From assembly GCF_003012795.1 (NCBI RefSeq), contig NZ_PXYH01000016.1, positions 1 to 64,000 on the forward strand: a DNA stretch of 64,000 bases, written 5' to 3'. The stretch's first letter is position 1; each line of letters opens with the position of its first letter. The notes below the pieces were generated by a model. The model made no database searches. It had not been told where the DNA came from and saw only the letters and a list, made by a program, of their open reading frames with translations. Below are positions 1 to 12,304 of the stretch, piece by piece. Made by a program: the position numbers and the translations under genes. Source of the stretch: Zobellella taiwanensis (lineage in GTDB: Bacteria > Pseudomonadota > Gammaproteobacteria > Enterobacterales > Aeromonadaceae).

Positions 1-240
<240 letters not shown>

Positions 241-323
241 TACAACACCCAAGAAGTGTGAGGCCTTGCAGGTCGAGAACGAACAGCGTTCATCAAAAGA
301 AGCTTTTTCCGGATACCAGTTTA

Positions 324-441
324 TGCCTGGCGGCGATAGCGTTGTGGAACCACCTGACTCCATGCCGAACTCAGCAGTGAAACGCAACCGCGCCGATGAT
401 AGTGTGGCAGCTGCCATGTGAAAGTAGGTCACTGCCAGGCA
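324..441 (+). rRNA. 5S ribosomal RNA
   Basis: It starts with TGCCTGGCGGC, contains CATGCCGAACTCAG and ends with the complementary TGCCAGGCA, so the terminal helix closes. The ~118 nt length and sequence are typical of gammaproteobacterial 5S rRNA. It follows the 23S gene after ~80 nt and is followed by a terminator, so this is the end of an rRNA operon. I see no tRNA in the distal part. Confidence 0.97.
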
Positions 442-451
442 CCCAATAAGA

Positions 452-483
452 AAACCCCGATACCAACGTGTCGGGGTTTTTTG
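452..483 (+). terminator. rRNA operon rho-independent terminator
   Basis: AAACCCCGA and TCGGGGTTT form a stem around a short loop (TACCAACGTG), running directly into TTTTTT. It lies ~10 nt past the 5S end. Confidence 0.9.
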
Positions 484-524
484 CGTTGGCATTTATGCCG
501 TTCCCTTTTCCTGCCAGGCTGGAT

Positions 525-574
525 GTTCCTGTTCCTGTTCCTGTTCCTGTTCCTGTTCCTGTTCCTGTTCCTGT
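525..574 (+). repeat. Hexanucleotide tandem array (GTTCCT)8
   Basis: Eight perfect GTTCCT copies run from 525 to 572 and end in GT. The array sits ~40 bp after the rRNA terminator in a 460 bp stretch without genes. Open frames across it encode only low-complexity repeats and are not genes. Such an array could vary in copy number by slippage. Confidence 0.95.
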
Positions 575-602
575 CGCAAGCTTTCGTGGTGACGCTTTCA
601 CT

Positions 603-724
603 TTGTATACAATTCAAGCCTGTAGGTAATGTCGATGAATCTGCTTTTACCCCACAATGGTGTTGGTTTTTATAACCTCCTTTGGTGTCAGTGAAGAATG
701 TGACTCAAACAATATTGTGTACAA
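603..724. promoter_or_regulatory. Two TTGTRTACAA palindromes upstream of the xanthine permease gene
   Basis: TTGTATACAA, a perfect palindrome, lies at 603-612, and TTGTGTACAA at 715-724, 112 bp apart. Both fit the GT-AC core pattern bound by FadR-subfamily GntR regulators (general family knowledge). No regulator gene is adjacent, so the binding protein is unknown. The 725-902 stretch leads to the permease start and holds no other site I can support. Confidence 0.35.
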
Positions 725-902
725 ATAAATCACAAAAAAGTAACAAATGTGTTTTTTCTGCGGTATTATCTATACAGCTCTGCACTTGGCAACGCCTTGC
801 AGTGGAGTATGGAGGGATGAGCCAAACGTCTAAAATGGATGTTGGCCTGACGAAATGGCAGCGAAGCCGCCCCGTTGGCAACGATTAACAAAGGGATCTG
901 TT

Positions 903-2327
903 ATGACCCAGGAAACAAGAACAGAACAAATCAAGAATCCGGATTTACTGTATTCTCTGCACGACAAGCCGAGTTTTTGGCCGTCTTGCTTTGCTGCGTT
1001 GCAGCATGTGCTGGCAAGCCTGGTCGGCGTCATTACACCGACACTGATTGTAGGGGGAGTACTGGGGCTGGGTGAGCATGTGCCCTACCTGATCAGCATG
1101 GCGCTGATGGTGTCTGGCGTCGGTACCTTTATCCAGTGTCGGCGTATCGGTCCCATAGGGGCGGGTATGCTGTGCTTGCAAGGAACCAGTTTTGCCTTCC
1201 TGACCGCGGTTCTGTCTGCCGGCATGATAGTGAAAAGCCGCGGTGGCTCGCCGGAAGATATACTGGCGACCATCTTTGGTGTCAGCTTCTGTGCCGCTTT
1301 CATTGAAATTTTCCTGAGTCGCTTTGTACACAAGCTGCAGCGGGTGATCACTCCGGTAGTAACCGGTACGATTATCATCCTGATTGGTATCCCGCTGATC
1401 AAAGTGGCCATGACCGACATCGGTGGTGGCTTTGGCGCAGAAAATTTCGGTGCCCTCGATAATCTGCTGTTGGCCGGGATAGTGCTGGTTACGGTGATAC
1501 TGCTGAACCGCTCCCGCAATCCCATGATCCGCCTGGCAGCCGTTGTCATCGGCCTGGTGCTCGGCATGGTGGCGGCCTTCTTTATGGGGCGGCTGGACTT
1601 TTCCCATCTGAGCAGCCTGCCGGTGATTTCCATTCCGGTTCCCTTCAAGTTCGGTTTCCAGTTTGACCTGGCGGCCTTTATTCCCCTGGCGATCCTGTTT
1701 TGCGTGAGTGCCATGGAAACCACGGGCGATCTGACCGCCAACTCCACCATTTCCAAGGAACCGGTGAGTGGGCCCGTGTACATCAACCGTATCCGTGGCG
1801 GTGTGCTGGCCGATGGCTTCAACTCTATGCTGGCTGCCGTATTCAATAGCATGCCATCCACCACCTTCAGCCAGAATAACGGCGTTATCGCCCTGACCGG
1901 GGTGGCCAGCCGCTTCGTGGGGATCTACATTGCCGCCATCCTGTTTATTATGGGCCTGTTCCCGATTATCGGTGGTTTGCTGCAAACCATGCCCAAGCCG
2001 GTATTGGGCGGTGCAACCCTGATCATGTTCGGTACTGTGGCGGTGGCCGGTATCCGGGTCTTGTCCCAGGCTAACCTGGATCGTCGTAACATGATGATCA
2101 TCGCCATTTCCGTCGGCATGGGGATCGGTGTCTCTACCGTGCCGGATGTTCTGCAGGCTCTGCCCAAGACGGTGGCCAATATTCTGAGTTCGCCCGTTGC
2201 CATGGGCGCTATCACGGCCATCCTGCTGAGTCTGGTTCTGCCCGAGAACCGGGTGGAAGAAGACGATCTGGCTGAAGTCGAGCCGGTTACCGATACCGCT
2301 AAAAAAAAGTTAGGTGAAGTCGGTTAA
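903..2327 (+). CDS. xanP: NCS2-family xanthine permease, XanP-like
   Basis: Inner-membrane proton symporter of the nucleobase-ascorbate (NCS2) family, predicted to import xanthine or a related purine. The 474-residue protein is hydrophobic throughout, with an N-terminal QH motif (Q34-H35), the NCS2 signature QNNGVIALT around 324-332 and PVLGGATLIMFG around 364. Similarity to E. coli XanP extends along the whole length as I recall it. The start is the ATG preceded by AAGGGA six bases upstream; an in-frame ATG at 855 has no good ribosome site. The next gene is a purine deaminase, which supports a purine substrate. Urate or another oxopurine is possible. Confidence 0.85.
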   Translation: MTQETRTEQIKNPDLLYSLHDKPSFWPSCFAALQHVLASLVGVITPTLIVGGVLGLGEHVPYLISMALMVSGVGTFIQCRRIGPIGAGMLCLQGTSFAFLTAVLSAGMIVKSRGGSPEDILATIFGVSFCAAFIEIFLSRFVHKLQRVITPVVTGTIIILIGIPLIKVAMTDIGGGFGAENFGALDNLLLAGIVLVTVILLNRSRNPMIRLAAVVIGLVLGMVAAFFMGRLDFSHLSSLPVISIPVPFKFGFQFDLAAFIPLAILFCVSAMETTGDLTANSTISKEPVSGPVYINRIRGGVLADGFNSMLAAVFNSMPSTTFSQNNGVIALTGVASRFVGIYIAAILFIMGLFPIIGGLLQTMPKPVLGGATLIMFGTVAVAGIRVLSQANLDRRNMMIIAISVGMGIGVSTVPDVLQALPKTVANILSSPVAMGAITAILLSLVLPENRVEEDDLAEVEPVTDTAKKKLGEVG

Positions 2328-2365
2328 TACTCACTTTCTCATTGGGCCCTGAACCGGGGCCAATA

Positions 2366-2398
2366 CCCTGGCGTACCTTCCCGGATTGTGCGCCAGGG
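2366..2398 (+). other. Inverted repeat between the permease and deaminase genes
   Basis: CCCTGGCG (2366-2373) and CGCCAGGG (2391-2398) are perfect complements around a 17 nt loop. An imperfect stem, ATTGGGCCC/GGGGCCAAT, lies just upstream at 2341-2363. No strong T run follows, so this could be a weak terminator, a processing site or an attenuator before the deaminase gene. Confidence 0.4.
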
Positions 2399-2450
2399 TT
2401 TACTACATCCGGGTGATGCCAACTTTCAAGCAACTGGAGTAGAAAGTCTG

Positions 2451-3794
2451 ATGCAAAACCCCAACACCCTATGGATAAAACATCCCTTGGCCACCCTTGA
2501 TGCCGCCTGTGCCGGTGGTGTGGTGGTCCAGGGCAATACCATCGCTGAACTGGTCCCTGCCGGGGGTACTCCGGCCATGGCGGTCGATGAGGTGTTTGAT
2601 GCTTCCGGCCACGTGCTGCTGCCGGGGCTGATTAATGCCCACCATCATTTTTACCAGACCCTGACCCGGGCGCATCCCGTTGCGCTTAACAAAGCCTTGT
2701 TCTCCTGGCTGGTTTCCCTGTATCCGGTGTGGGCACGGCTGCATCCGGAGATGGTGGAGGTATCGACCCAGCTGGCCCTGTCCGAGCTGTTGTTATCGGG
2801 CTGTACCACCGCCAGCGATCACCATTACCTGTTCCCCGCCGGCCTGGAGGATGCGATTGATATGCAGATGGCTCAGGCCCATCGGCTGGGAGTCCGGGTC
2901 CACCTGACTCGCGGCTCTATGAGCCTGGGCAAGGAACAGGGCGGGCTGCCGCCTCAGTCCACGGTGCAATCCGAAGACGCCATTCTCGCCGACAGCGAGC
3001 GGCTGATCCGCCGTTATCACGACCATGGGGAGGGAGCCATGACACGGGTGGCGCTGGCCCCCTGTTCACCTTTCTCAGTGAGTACCGAATTGATGAGGGC
3101 GTCTGCCAGCCTGGCCGGGCATCATGGTGTGCAACTGCACACCCATCTGGCGGAAACCCACGACGAGACCGAGTTCTGCCTGAAGATGTTCGGCATGCGG
3201 CCGGTGGATTACCTGGAGTCGGTGGGTTGGCTCAGCAACCGGGTCTGGCTGGCCCACGGTATCCATTTTAACGATGATGAGATTATCCGCCTGGGCAAGG
3301 CAGGGGTAGGCATTGCCCATTGCCCGTCTTCCAATATGCTGCTGGCCTCGGGCCAGTGTCCGACCCTGGATCTGGAAACCGCCGGTTGTCCGGTCGGTAT
3401 TGGGGTGGATGGTTCCGCCTCCAACGACGGCTCTAACATGATCATGGAAGTGCGCCAGGCTTTGCTGTTGCAGCGGCTGCGTTACGGTGCTGAAAAAATT
3501 ACCCACCAGAAAGTGATCGGCTGGGCTACCCGGGGCTCGGCCGCCTGCCTGGGGCGTAATGATATTGGCGAGATTGCCGTGGGAAAACAGGCAGATCTGG
3601 CCCTGTTCCGGCTGGATGATATCCAGTTTGCCGGTGCCGGCGATCCCCTGGCAGCATTGATCCTGTGCGGAGCCTACCGGGCCGACGAAGTGATGGTGGC
3701 CGGTCGCTGGCGAGTGCGCAACCGTCATATTGAAGGGCTGGATCTGGATCGGCTCAAGGCGCGTCAGCGCGAGTTGGCTGCTATCCTGCGCTGA
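2451..3794 (+). CDS. 8-oxoguanine deaminase (amidohydrolase family)
   Basis: Predicted metal-dependent deaminase of the amidohydrolase superfamily; the closest family I recognise is 8-oxoguanine deaminase, which converts 8-oxoguanine to urate and ammonia. Metal and catalytic residues are visible: H64-H65-H66 in NAHHHFYQ, H230 and H232 in HTHLAETHDE, H269 in HGIHF and D320 in GVDGSASND. The 447-residue length is normal for the family. I chose the ATG at 2451, with TGGAG upstream, because the extension from 2388 is not conserved-looking. The preceding purine permease suggests uptake plus deamination of oxidised or free purines. Another aromatic deaminase specificity, such as for atrazine-type substrates, cannot be excluded. 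Confidence 0.8.
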   Translation: MQNPNTLWIKHPLATLDAACAGGVVVQGNTIAELVPAGGTPAMAVDEVFDASGHVLLPGLINAHHHFYQTLTRAHPVALNKALFSWLVSLYPVWARLHPEMVEVSTQLALSELLLSGCTTASDHHYLFPAGLEDAIDMQMAQAHRLGVRVHLTRGSMSLGKEQGGLPPQSTVQSEDAILADSERLIRRYHDHGEGAMTRVALAPCSPFSVSTELMRASASLAGHHGVQLHTHLAETHDETEFCLKMFGMRPVDYLESVGWLSNRVWLAHGIHFNDDEIIRLGKAGVGIAHCPSSNMLLASGQCPTLDLETAGCPVGIGVDGSASNDGSNMIMEVRQALLLQRLRYGAEKITHQKVIGWATRGSAACLGRNDIGEIAVGKQADLALFRLDDIQFAGAGDPLAALILCGAYRADEVMVAGRWRVRNRHIEGLDLDRLKARQRELAAILR

Positions 3795-3874
3795 GGATTG
3801 CGGCCGTCCATCCGCCACCGGCGCTGGAAAAAATCTTCCGTTCTGGTATAACCCCTGTCATTTAGGGGGTGGCG

Positions 3875-4579
3875 ATGGGATGGGATCTGAAAGGCTGGCT
3901 TGGACTGCAATGCCTGGCGCTGGTGCTCTTCGTCAGCTGGTTTGAAGGCCACTGGCTGGGGCTCGACGAAGGGGTGTTCTGGCTGTTCAATGGCTGGCTG
4001 GTGACGGTGCCCGGCTGGGCCGGGTTCGTCGCCGTTGCCAATCAGCGCTGGATCGACGGCGTCGTGGCCTTGCTGATGGCCGGATTTGTGTTCCGCCATG
4101 CCTGGATGGTGTCCGGCCGTGAGCGCGCCAGGATTTGCTGCCTGCTGTTGCTGATGGCCGGTGCCTTTGCGCTACAGGCGGCGGCAGGCAAGGCCCTGCC
4201 CATAGAGCGGCCCAGCCCAACCCTGGTGTATGAGCAGGCCGAGCGGGTTAGCCAACTGGTGCCCCATATCCAGGCCAAGGACGCCTCGAGAGACTCCTTC
4301 CCCAGCGATCACGGCATCGGCTTTGCCACCTTCCTGCTGTTTGCCGTTTATCAGTTTCCCCGTCGCTATCTTTATGTGGTCGTGCCCTTGGTGCTCGCAT
4401 TGGCCATGCCGAGGGTGCTATCGGGAGCGCACTGGCTGACCGATTTCCTGTGTGGTTCATTGCCACTGGCCCTGATCACCGCGGCCTGGTTGTTTCACAC
4501 TCCCCTGGCCGGCAGGGCGATCGCATTGCTCACCGGCCTGGTCGAAGGGGTGCTACGGCGTCTGCGCCTGATCGGCTAG
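3875..4579 (+). CDS. lpxT: Lipid A 1-diphosphate synthase (Kdo2-lipid A phosphotransferase), PAP2 family
   Basis: Membrane PAP2-type enzyme. In E. coli, LpxT transfers phosphate from undecaprenyl pyrophosphate to the 1-phosphate of lipid A on the periplasmic side. The 234-residue protein carries the three PAP2 motifs: KALPIERP (~106-113), RDSFPSDHG (~141-149) and RVLSGAHWLTDF (~176-187). The KDASRDSFP segment is especially LpxT-like. Several hydrophobic segments surround the motifs. ATG 3875 follows AGGGGGT; GTG 3869 is the alternative, adding two residues. The gene overlaps the convergent CinA-like gene by 4 bp. Confidence 0.82.
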   Translation: MGWDLKGWLGLQCLALVLFVSWFEGHWLGLDEGVFWLFNGWLVTVPGWAGFVAVANQRWIDGVVALLMAGFVFRHAWMVSGRERARICCLLLLMAGAFALQAAAGKALPIERPSPTLVYEQAERVSQLVPHIQAKDASRDSFPSDHGIGFATFLLFAVYQFPRRYLYVVVPLVLALAMPRVLSGAHWLTDFLCGSLPLALITAAWLFHTPLAGRAIALLTGLVEGVLRRLRLIG

Positions 4580-5760
4580 GAGGCGCCAGTCAGGGTCAGA
4601 CGCTCGCTGCAGGGCAAAATGTCGTAATCGATCATCACCTCCAGCCCCTGCAGGTGGCGGCGCAGCATGTCGAGTGCCGCCGTGGCCAGCAGTCGGCGGC
4701 GGGACAGGGGATCGCGAAAATGCAATTTCAGGGTCTGTACCTGGCAGGCCTGTTCGGTAAGCAGGGCCAGCGGCACCCCGTCCGGGCCTTCTGCACCCAC
4801 GGCCAGGGCCAGAGGGCGGGTACTGCGTTGTAGCCAAAGTCCCAGATCCTCGGCGCTGTCGGGCAGGCCGCTCAGGTAGTGGCCCTCGAATTCGGCGGTG
4901 ATGGTGCTGATGGTATCCGTCAGGCGGCCGCCGCTGGCCTCTTCGAACACTGTCAGTCCTTGTTTGTCGAGCAAACCGCCCAGGCTTTCACTCAAATCAA
5001 GCCGATCCCTGGCCAGCAGGTGGCTGCCCACTTCCACCAGCAGTTGTTGCTCGGCCTGGGCAAGGGCCTCGGTGCTGGCTTGTTCTGCGATCAGTTTGAC
5101 CTCGATGGTCGGCAGGCTGGCCCGGTAGCCGAGGGTAATGCCGGCGGGCCAGCCAAGGCCGTCCAGGCGATCGCTCAGGCCCGACTCCGACAGGCCGAAC
5201 AGGAAAAAGCGGCGGACCTCACTATTGCCGCGGCGGCCGAACCACTGTTCCAGGCGGGGAAAAATTTCCTGTTCCGTCATGGTTTTTAGTTCGGAAGGAA
5301 CACCGGGAGTAAAAACAAAAATGGCCCGATTGAGCCTGACCGCGAAACCACAGGCGGTGCCCAGCGGATTGTCCACCAGTTCGGCGCCCTGGGGCAGCAT
5401 GGCCTGCTTGATATTGCTGCTGGGCATGGCCCTGTTGCGATTGGCGTATTTTTGCTCCATCACCGCCAGCCAGTGTTCGTTCAGCGTCAGGGGAACGCCG
5501 GCGGCGGCAGCCATGGCCTCGGCGCTGATGTCGTCCGAAGTGGGGCCCAGCCCGCCATTGACGATCACCAGGTCGGCCTGGTGGCTGCGTTGTTCGAACA
5601 ACTCGACCAGGTCGGCCTTGTCATCGCCCACGGTGAAGCGCCGGCGAACCTGCCAGCCCTGCTCCAGCAGCCGTTGCGACAACCAGCCGGCGTTGGTGTC
5701 GGTTATCAGCCCGGTCAGTACCTCATCGCCGGTACTGATCAGCTCAATCACTGCATCCAT
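4576..5760 (-). CDS. CinA-like protein (YfaY type) with degenerate amidase domain
   Basis: The 394-residue protein has an N-terminal MoCF/CinA domain (STGDEVLTG near the start, NGGLGPTSDD ~68-77) and a C-terminal CinA domain related to PncC nicotinamide-mononucleotide amidohydrolase. The catalytic motif ESCTGG of PncC is replaced by EEASGGR, so amidase activity is doubtful; E. coli YfaY shows the same loss. The N-terminal domain may act on ADP-ribose-type substrates. The start is the second of two close ATGs, with AAGGA eight bases upstream. It is divergent from metA and shares its upstream region with the MetJ boxes. Confidence 0.8.
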   Translation of the reverse strand: MDAVIELISTGDEVLTGLITDTNAGWLSQRLLEQGWQVRRRFTVGDDKADLVELFEQRSHQADLVIVNGGLGPTSDDISAEAMAAAAGVPLTLNEHWLAVMEQKYANRNRAMPSSNIKQAMLPQGAELVDNPLGTACGFAVRLNRAIFVFTPGVPSELKTMTEQEIFPRLEQWFGRRGNSEVRRFFLFGLSESGLSDRLDGLGWPAGITLGYRASLPTIEVKLIAEQASTEALAQAEQQLLVEVGSHLLARDRLDLSESLGGLLDKQGLTVFEEASGGRLTDTISTITAEFEGHYLSGLPDSAEDLGLWLQRSTRPLALAVGAEGPDGVPLALLTEQACQVQTLKLHFRDPLSRRRLLATAALDMLRRHLQGLEVMIDYDILPCSERLTLTGAS

Positions 5761-5850
5761 ATACATATCCTTGTTGGGTATTGTGGCGATTTTAACGCAA
5801 GTTGCCGCCCCGGCACACGCCGGGGATGACAAGCACAAGGCCTTTGTTGT

Positions 5851-5874
5851 AGATTTCTAGATGTCTAGACTTTC
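5851..5874 (+). promoter_or_regulatory. Three tandem MetJ boxes upstream of metA
   Basis: Three consecutive 8-mers read AGATTTCT, AGATGTCT and AGACTTTC, matching the met-box consensus AGACGTCT at 6, 7 and 5 of 8 positions. They end 28 bp before the metA start. Tandem boxes in exact 8 bp register are how MetJ-SAM dimers bind cooperatively (established for E. coli), so metA is probably repressed by methionine through SAM. Confidence 0.8.
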
Positions 5875-5902
5875 TTACCGATACTGAGCATGGAGTGAGC
5901 AA

Positions 5903-6856
5903 ATGCCCATCAGAATTCCGGATCGCCTGCCCGCGGCCAAGGTGTTGGCCCAGGAAAATATCTTCGTGATGACGGAGACCCGAGCGGTCAATCAGGATAT
6001 CCGGCCGATGCGGGTACTGTTGCTCAACCTGATGCCGAAAAAAATAGAAACCGAAAATCAGCTGTTGCGCATGCTGTCCAACTCGCCGTTGCAGATAGGG
6101 GTAGACCTGCTGCGCATCGACGACAGGCCTTCCAAGAATACGCCCCAGTCCCACCTGGAACACTTTTACTATGATTTCGAACAGGTAAAGGATCAGTTTT
6201 ACGACGGTCTCATCATTACCGGCGCCCCCTTGGGACTGACCGATTTTTGCGATGTGATTTACTGGGATAAAATCGAGCAGGTCGTCGAGTGGTCCAAGAG
6301 CCATGTGACTTCCACGCTTTTCCTGTGCTGGGCGGCCCAGGCCGGGCTCAGGATCCTTTATGGCCTGGACAAGCAGACCCGGCTGGAAAAGCTGTCCGGG
6401 GTCTATGAGCACCAGAACCTGGCCCGGTACGAGCCCCTGGTACGCGGCTTTGATGACGCTTTCCTGGCCCCCCATTCCCGTTATGCGGATTTCCCCCTGG
6501 ATCTCATCCGGGAGAAGACCAACCTCAAGATCCTGGCCGGCTCGGAGCAGGTCGGGGTCTACCTGGCGGTGAGCCCGGACCGGCGCCAGGTGTTTGTTAC
6601 CGGCCACCCGGAATACGACGCCGATACCCTGCATCAGGAATATGTGCGGGATTTGAGCGCCGGGCTGGAGCCCCGAATGCCGGAGAACTACTATCCCGGC
6701 AATGATCCGCAGCAGGCGCCAAAAGCTACCTGGCGCAGCCACGGCCACCTGTTGTTCGCCAACTGGCTCAACTATCACGTCTACCAGCTGACTCCTTACG
6801 ACCTGCGGACGCTCAGCGCCGCCGGCGATACCCTGACCAAGGACTGGGAAGAATAA
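5903..6856 (+). CDS. metA: Homoserine O-succinyl/acetyltransferase MetA
   Basis: First committed step of methionine synthesis: acylation of homoserine in the cytoplasm. The 317-residue length, the [11 protein letters not shown] start and the catalytic cysteine C142 in FLCWAAQAG are all diagnostic. The [11 protein letters not shown] stretch (~234-244) is also typical. GGAGTGAG precedes the ATG. Acyl-CoA preference (succinyl or acetyl) cannot be read safely by eye. The MetJ boxes upstream and the metH gene downstream put two methionine genes in one neighbourhood, although the antiporter gene separates them. Confidence 0.96.
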   Translation: MPIRIPDRLPAAKVLAQENIFVMTETRAVNQDIRPMRVLLLNLMPKKIETENQLLRMLSNSPLQIGVDLLRIDDRPSKNTPQSHLEHFYYDFEQVKDQFYDGLIITGAPLGLTDFCDVIYWDKIEQVVEWSKSHVTSTLFLCWAAQAGLRILYGLDKQTRLEKLSGVYEHQNLARYEPLVRGFDDAFLAPHSRYADFPLDLIREKTNLKILAGSEQVGVYLAVSPDRRQVFVTGHPEYDADTLHQEYVRDLSAGLEPRMPENYYPGNDPQQAPKATWRSHGHLLFANWLNYHVYQLTPYDLRTLSAAGDTLTKDWEE

Positions 6857-6858
6857 AA

Positions 6859-6890
6859 CAGGGGGCGTTCGCCCCCTGGTCGTTTCCCTT
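6859..6890. terminator. Stem-loop between metA and the antiporter gene
   Basis: CAGGGGGC and GCCCCCTG pair around a GTTC loop immediately after the metA stop. The T run is weak (CGTTTCCC). The convergent antiporter gene ends within it, so it may serve both directions. Confidence 0.65.
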
Positions 6891-8178
6891 ATTCGATGGG
6901 AAATCCGGCTTTTTCGGCCGCCTTGGCCTTGTTGATCATGGGGGTGATGGTCATGCCCTGGACGATAATCGAGAAAATGACGATGGCGTAGGTCATCATC
7001 AGGATCAGATCCCTCAGTTCCACCTGGCCGCTGCTGCCGAGCTTGATGCCGGCCGGAATGGACAGCGCCATGGCCAGCGACAGACCGCCCCGCAGGCCGC
7101 CCCAGGTGAGGATGCGTACCGAATATTTGTTGTAGCTGCGCAGCCGGCGGAAGCCCACATAGGGGAGGGCCACGCTGACAAAGCGGCCGGCCAGGGTCAG
7201 CGGAATGGACAGCAGCACCAGTATCCAGGCCTGCCAGTGGAATTCCACCAGCAGCATGGCCAGGCCGATTAACAGGAACAGCAGGGCGTTGAGGAATTCG
7301 TCCAGCAGGTGCCAGAAGTGATCCAGGTATTTCTGGCTCTGCTCGGAAAAGCCGGTATAGCGGGTCCAGTTTCCGGTAATGATGCCGGCCACCACCATGG
7401 CGAGGGCACCGGATACGCCCAGCACATTGGCCAGAGCAAAGCCGGCGGTGGGCACGCACAGGGTCATCAGCAGTTCCATGGAGCCGTCGTCGGTGGCGCT
7501 GATCATGATGTGCGACATCAGCCCCAGTAGGGCGCCGAAGATGATGCCGCCGATGGCCTCATGGGTGAACAGGGTCAGTACCGAACCGAATGAGGCCTCG
7601 TTGCCGCTGAAGGCGACGGCGAAGATGGTCAGGAAGGCAACCAGGCCGATACCGTCATTGAACAGGGACTCCCCCTCGATCTGGATGGCGATCTGCTCCG
7701 GTGCTCCCAGTTTTTTCACTATGGCCAGAACGGCGATGGGGTCGGTGGGGGAGATCAGGGCGCCGAACAGCAGGCAATAGATAAAGGGCAGGGGGATGGC
7801 CGCCACATAGGCCAGCAACCAGAGGCCCGCGGCCACCACCAGGGTGGAGATCAGCACGCCCACGATCACCAGGACAGAGATCTCCCATTTCTGGCTTTTC
7901 AGCGCCGGCAGGTTGATGCCCAGGCCGCCGGCGAATAGCAGGAAGCCAAGGATGCCCTGTAACAGGAACTCGCCGAAGTCCACCGTCTTGACCACTTCCA
8001 CCGCGTGTTCCTGCAACTCGGGCCAGGTGGTCTTGCCCAGGATCAGCATCAGGATGGAGATGGCGAGGGCGCCCGAGGTGATGGCGATGGTGGTTTGTAT
8101 TTTCATGATGTATTGATTGACGAAGGCAATACTGATTGCCATGGCCGCCAAAAAACACAGGGTGTAGTAAACGCTCAT
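6889..8178 (-). CDS. CPA1-family Na+(K+)/H+ antiporter
   Basis: Cation/proton antiporter of the CPA1 family (NhaP/YjcE type) in the inner membrane, expected to work in pH and sodium homeostasis. The 429-residue protein has about 12 hydrophobic segments. Family motifs are present: SPTDPIAV around 152-159, GESLFNDG around 178-185 and WGGLRGGLSLAMALS around 355-369. The start has GGAAG upstream on the minus strand. The C-terminal hydrophilic tail is short, so no cytosolic regulatory domain is present. Ion preference cannot be told from sequence. It is divergent from metH across 240 bp. Confidence 0.88.
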   Translation of the reverse strand: MSVYYTLCFLAAMAISIAFVNQYIMKIQTTIAITSGALAISILMLILGKTTWPELQEHAVEVVKTVDFGEFLLQGILGFLLFAGGLGINLPALKSQKWEISVLVIVGVLISTLVVAAGLWLLAYVAAIPLPFIYCLLFGALISPTDPIAVLAIVKKLGAPEQIAIQIEGESLFNDGIGLVAFLTIFAVAFSGNEASFGSVLTLFTHEAIGGIIFGALLGLMSHIMISATDDGSMELLMTLCVPTAGFALANVLGVSGALAMVVAGIITGNWTRYTGFSEQSQKYLDHFWHLLDEFLNALLFLLIGLAMLLVEFHWQAWILVLLSIPLTLAGRFVSVALPYVGFRRLRSYNKYSVRILTWGGLRGGLSLAMALSIPAGIKLGSSGQVELRDLILMMTYAIVIFSIIVQGMTITPMINKAKAAEKAGFPIE

Positions 8179-8338
8179 AGAGGCACTTCCGGTTGTTATT
8201 TTTGATTTGCAAGCTGGGATCGCCGGTCTGTTGCCGGCTCTGCATAGTGTGCCCCAAGCCGGCCCAGTTTCCCTAGTGAAAAGAGTGATTCATCTGCTTC
8301 TTTTTGGCGAAAAAATGACACAGACATGCTGGCCTTAT

Positions 8339-8354
8339 GGATGTCTGGATTTCT
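8339..8354 (+). promoter_or_regulatory. Possible pair of MetJ boxes upstream of metH
   Basis: GGATGTCT and GGATTTCT are adjacent 8-mers matching AGACGTCT at 6 and 5 of 8 positions. They lie 65-80 bp before the metH start and use the same half-units as the metA boxes in reverse order. The match is much weaker than at metA. Confidence 0.35.
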
Positions 8355-8418
8355 GCCAGCGTATTTTGTGTTAGCATGGAGGCCGATTACAGGAATCAGG
8401 TTGTTACAGGAGTCAGCA

Positions 8419-12099
<3,681 letters not shown>

Positions 12100-12105
12100 G
12101 TTTGC

Positions 12106-12153
12106 CGCCGGCGGCGCCAGACCCGTGCCGCCGGCGTAAATATTTCCCTTTTT
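12106..12153 (+). terminator. metH terminator
   Basis: CGCCGGCGGC (12106-12115) and GCCGCCGGCG (12127-12136) form a perfect 10 bp stem, followed by TAAATATTTCCCTTTTTT. Confidence 0.75.
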
Positions 12154-12166
12154 TCGTCCTTGCCGA

Positions 12167-12194
12167 TTGCACCGCCATGTATGCTTGTTATAAG
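12167..12194 (+). promoter_or_regulatory. Candidate sigma-70 promoter for the carboxypeptidase gene
   Basis: TTGCAC (12167-12172) and TATAAG (12189-12194) are separated by 16 bp. They sit just after the metH terminator and about 110 bp before the start codon. Confidence 0.45.
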
Positions 12195-12304
12195 ACTGGT
12201 TGACGTATCGTCCGGCAGCCGTTCACCTACAGAGAAGGCTGGACAGAATTCGGGCGATCGCGTAGTTTCTGCCGGCTTTGTTCAACCTTTGGGAGGAGCG
12301 TCCC

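Noticed and set aside
418-675. Small frames through the hexamer array
   Set aside because: They encode Phe-Leu or Arg-Asn dipeptide repeats that follow directly from GTTCCT.
8277-8293. MetR site upstream of metH
   Set aside because: TGAA and TTCA half-sites occur but are 8 bp apart; the MetR consensus needs 5.
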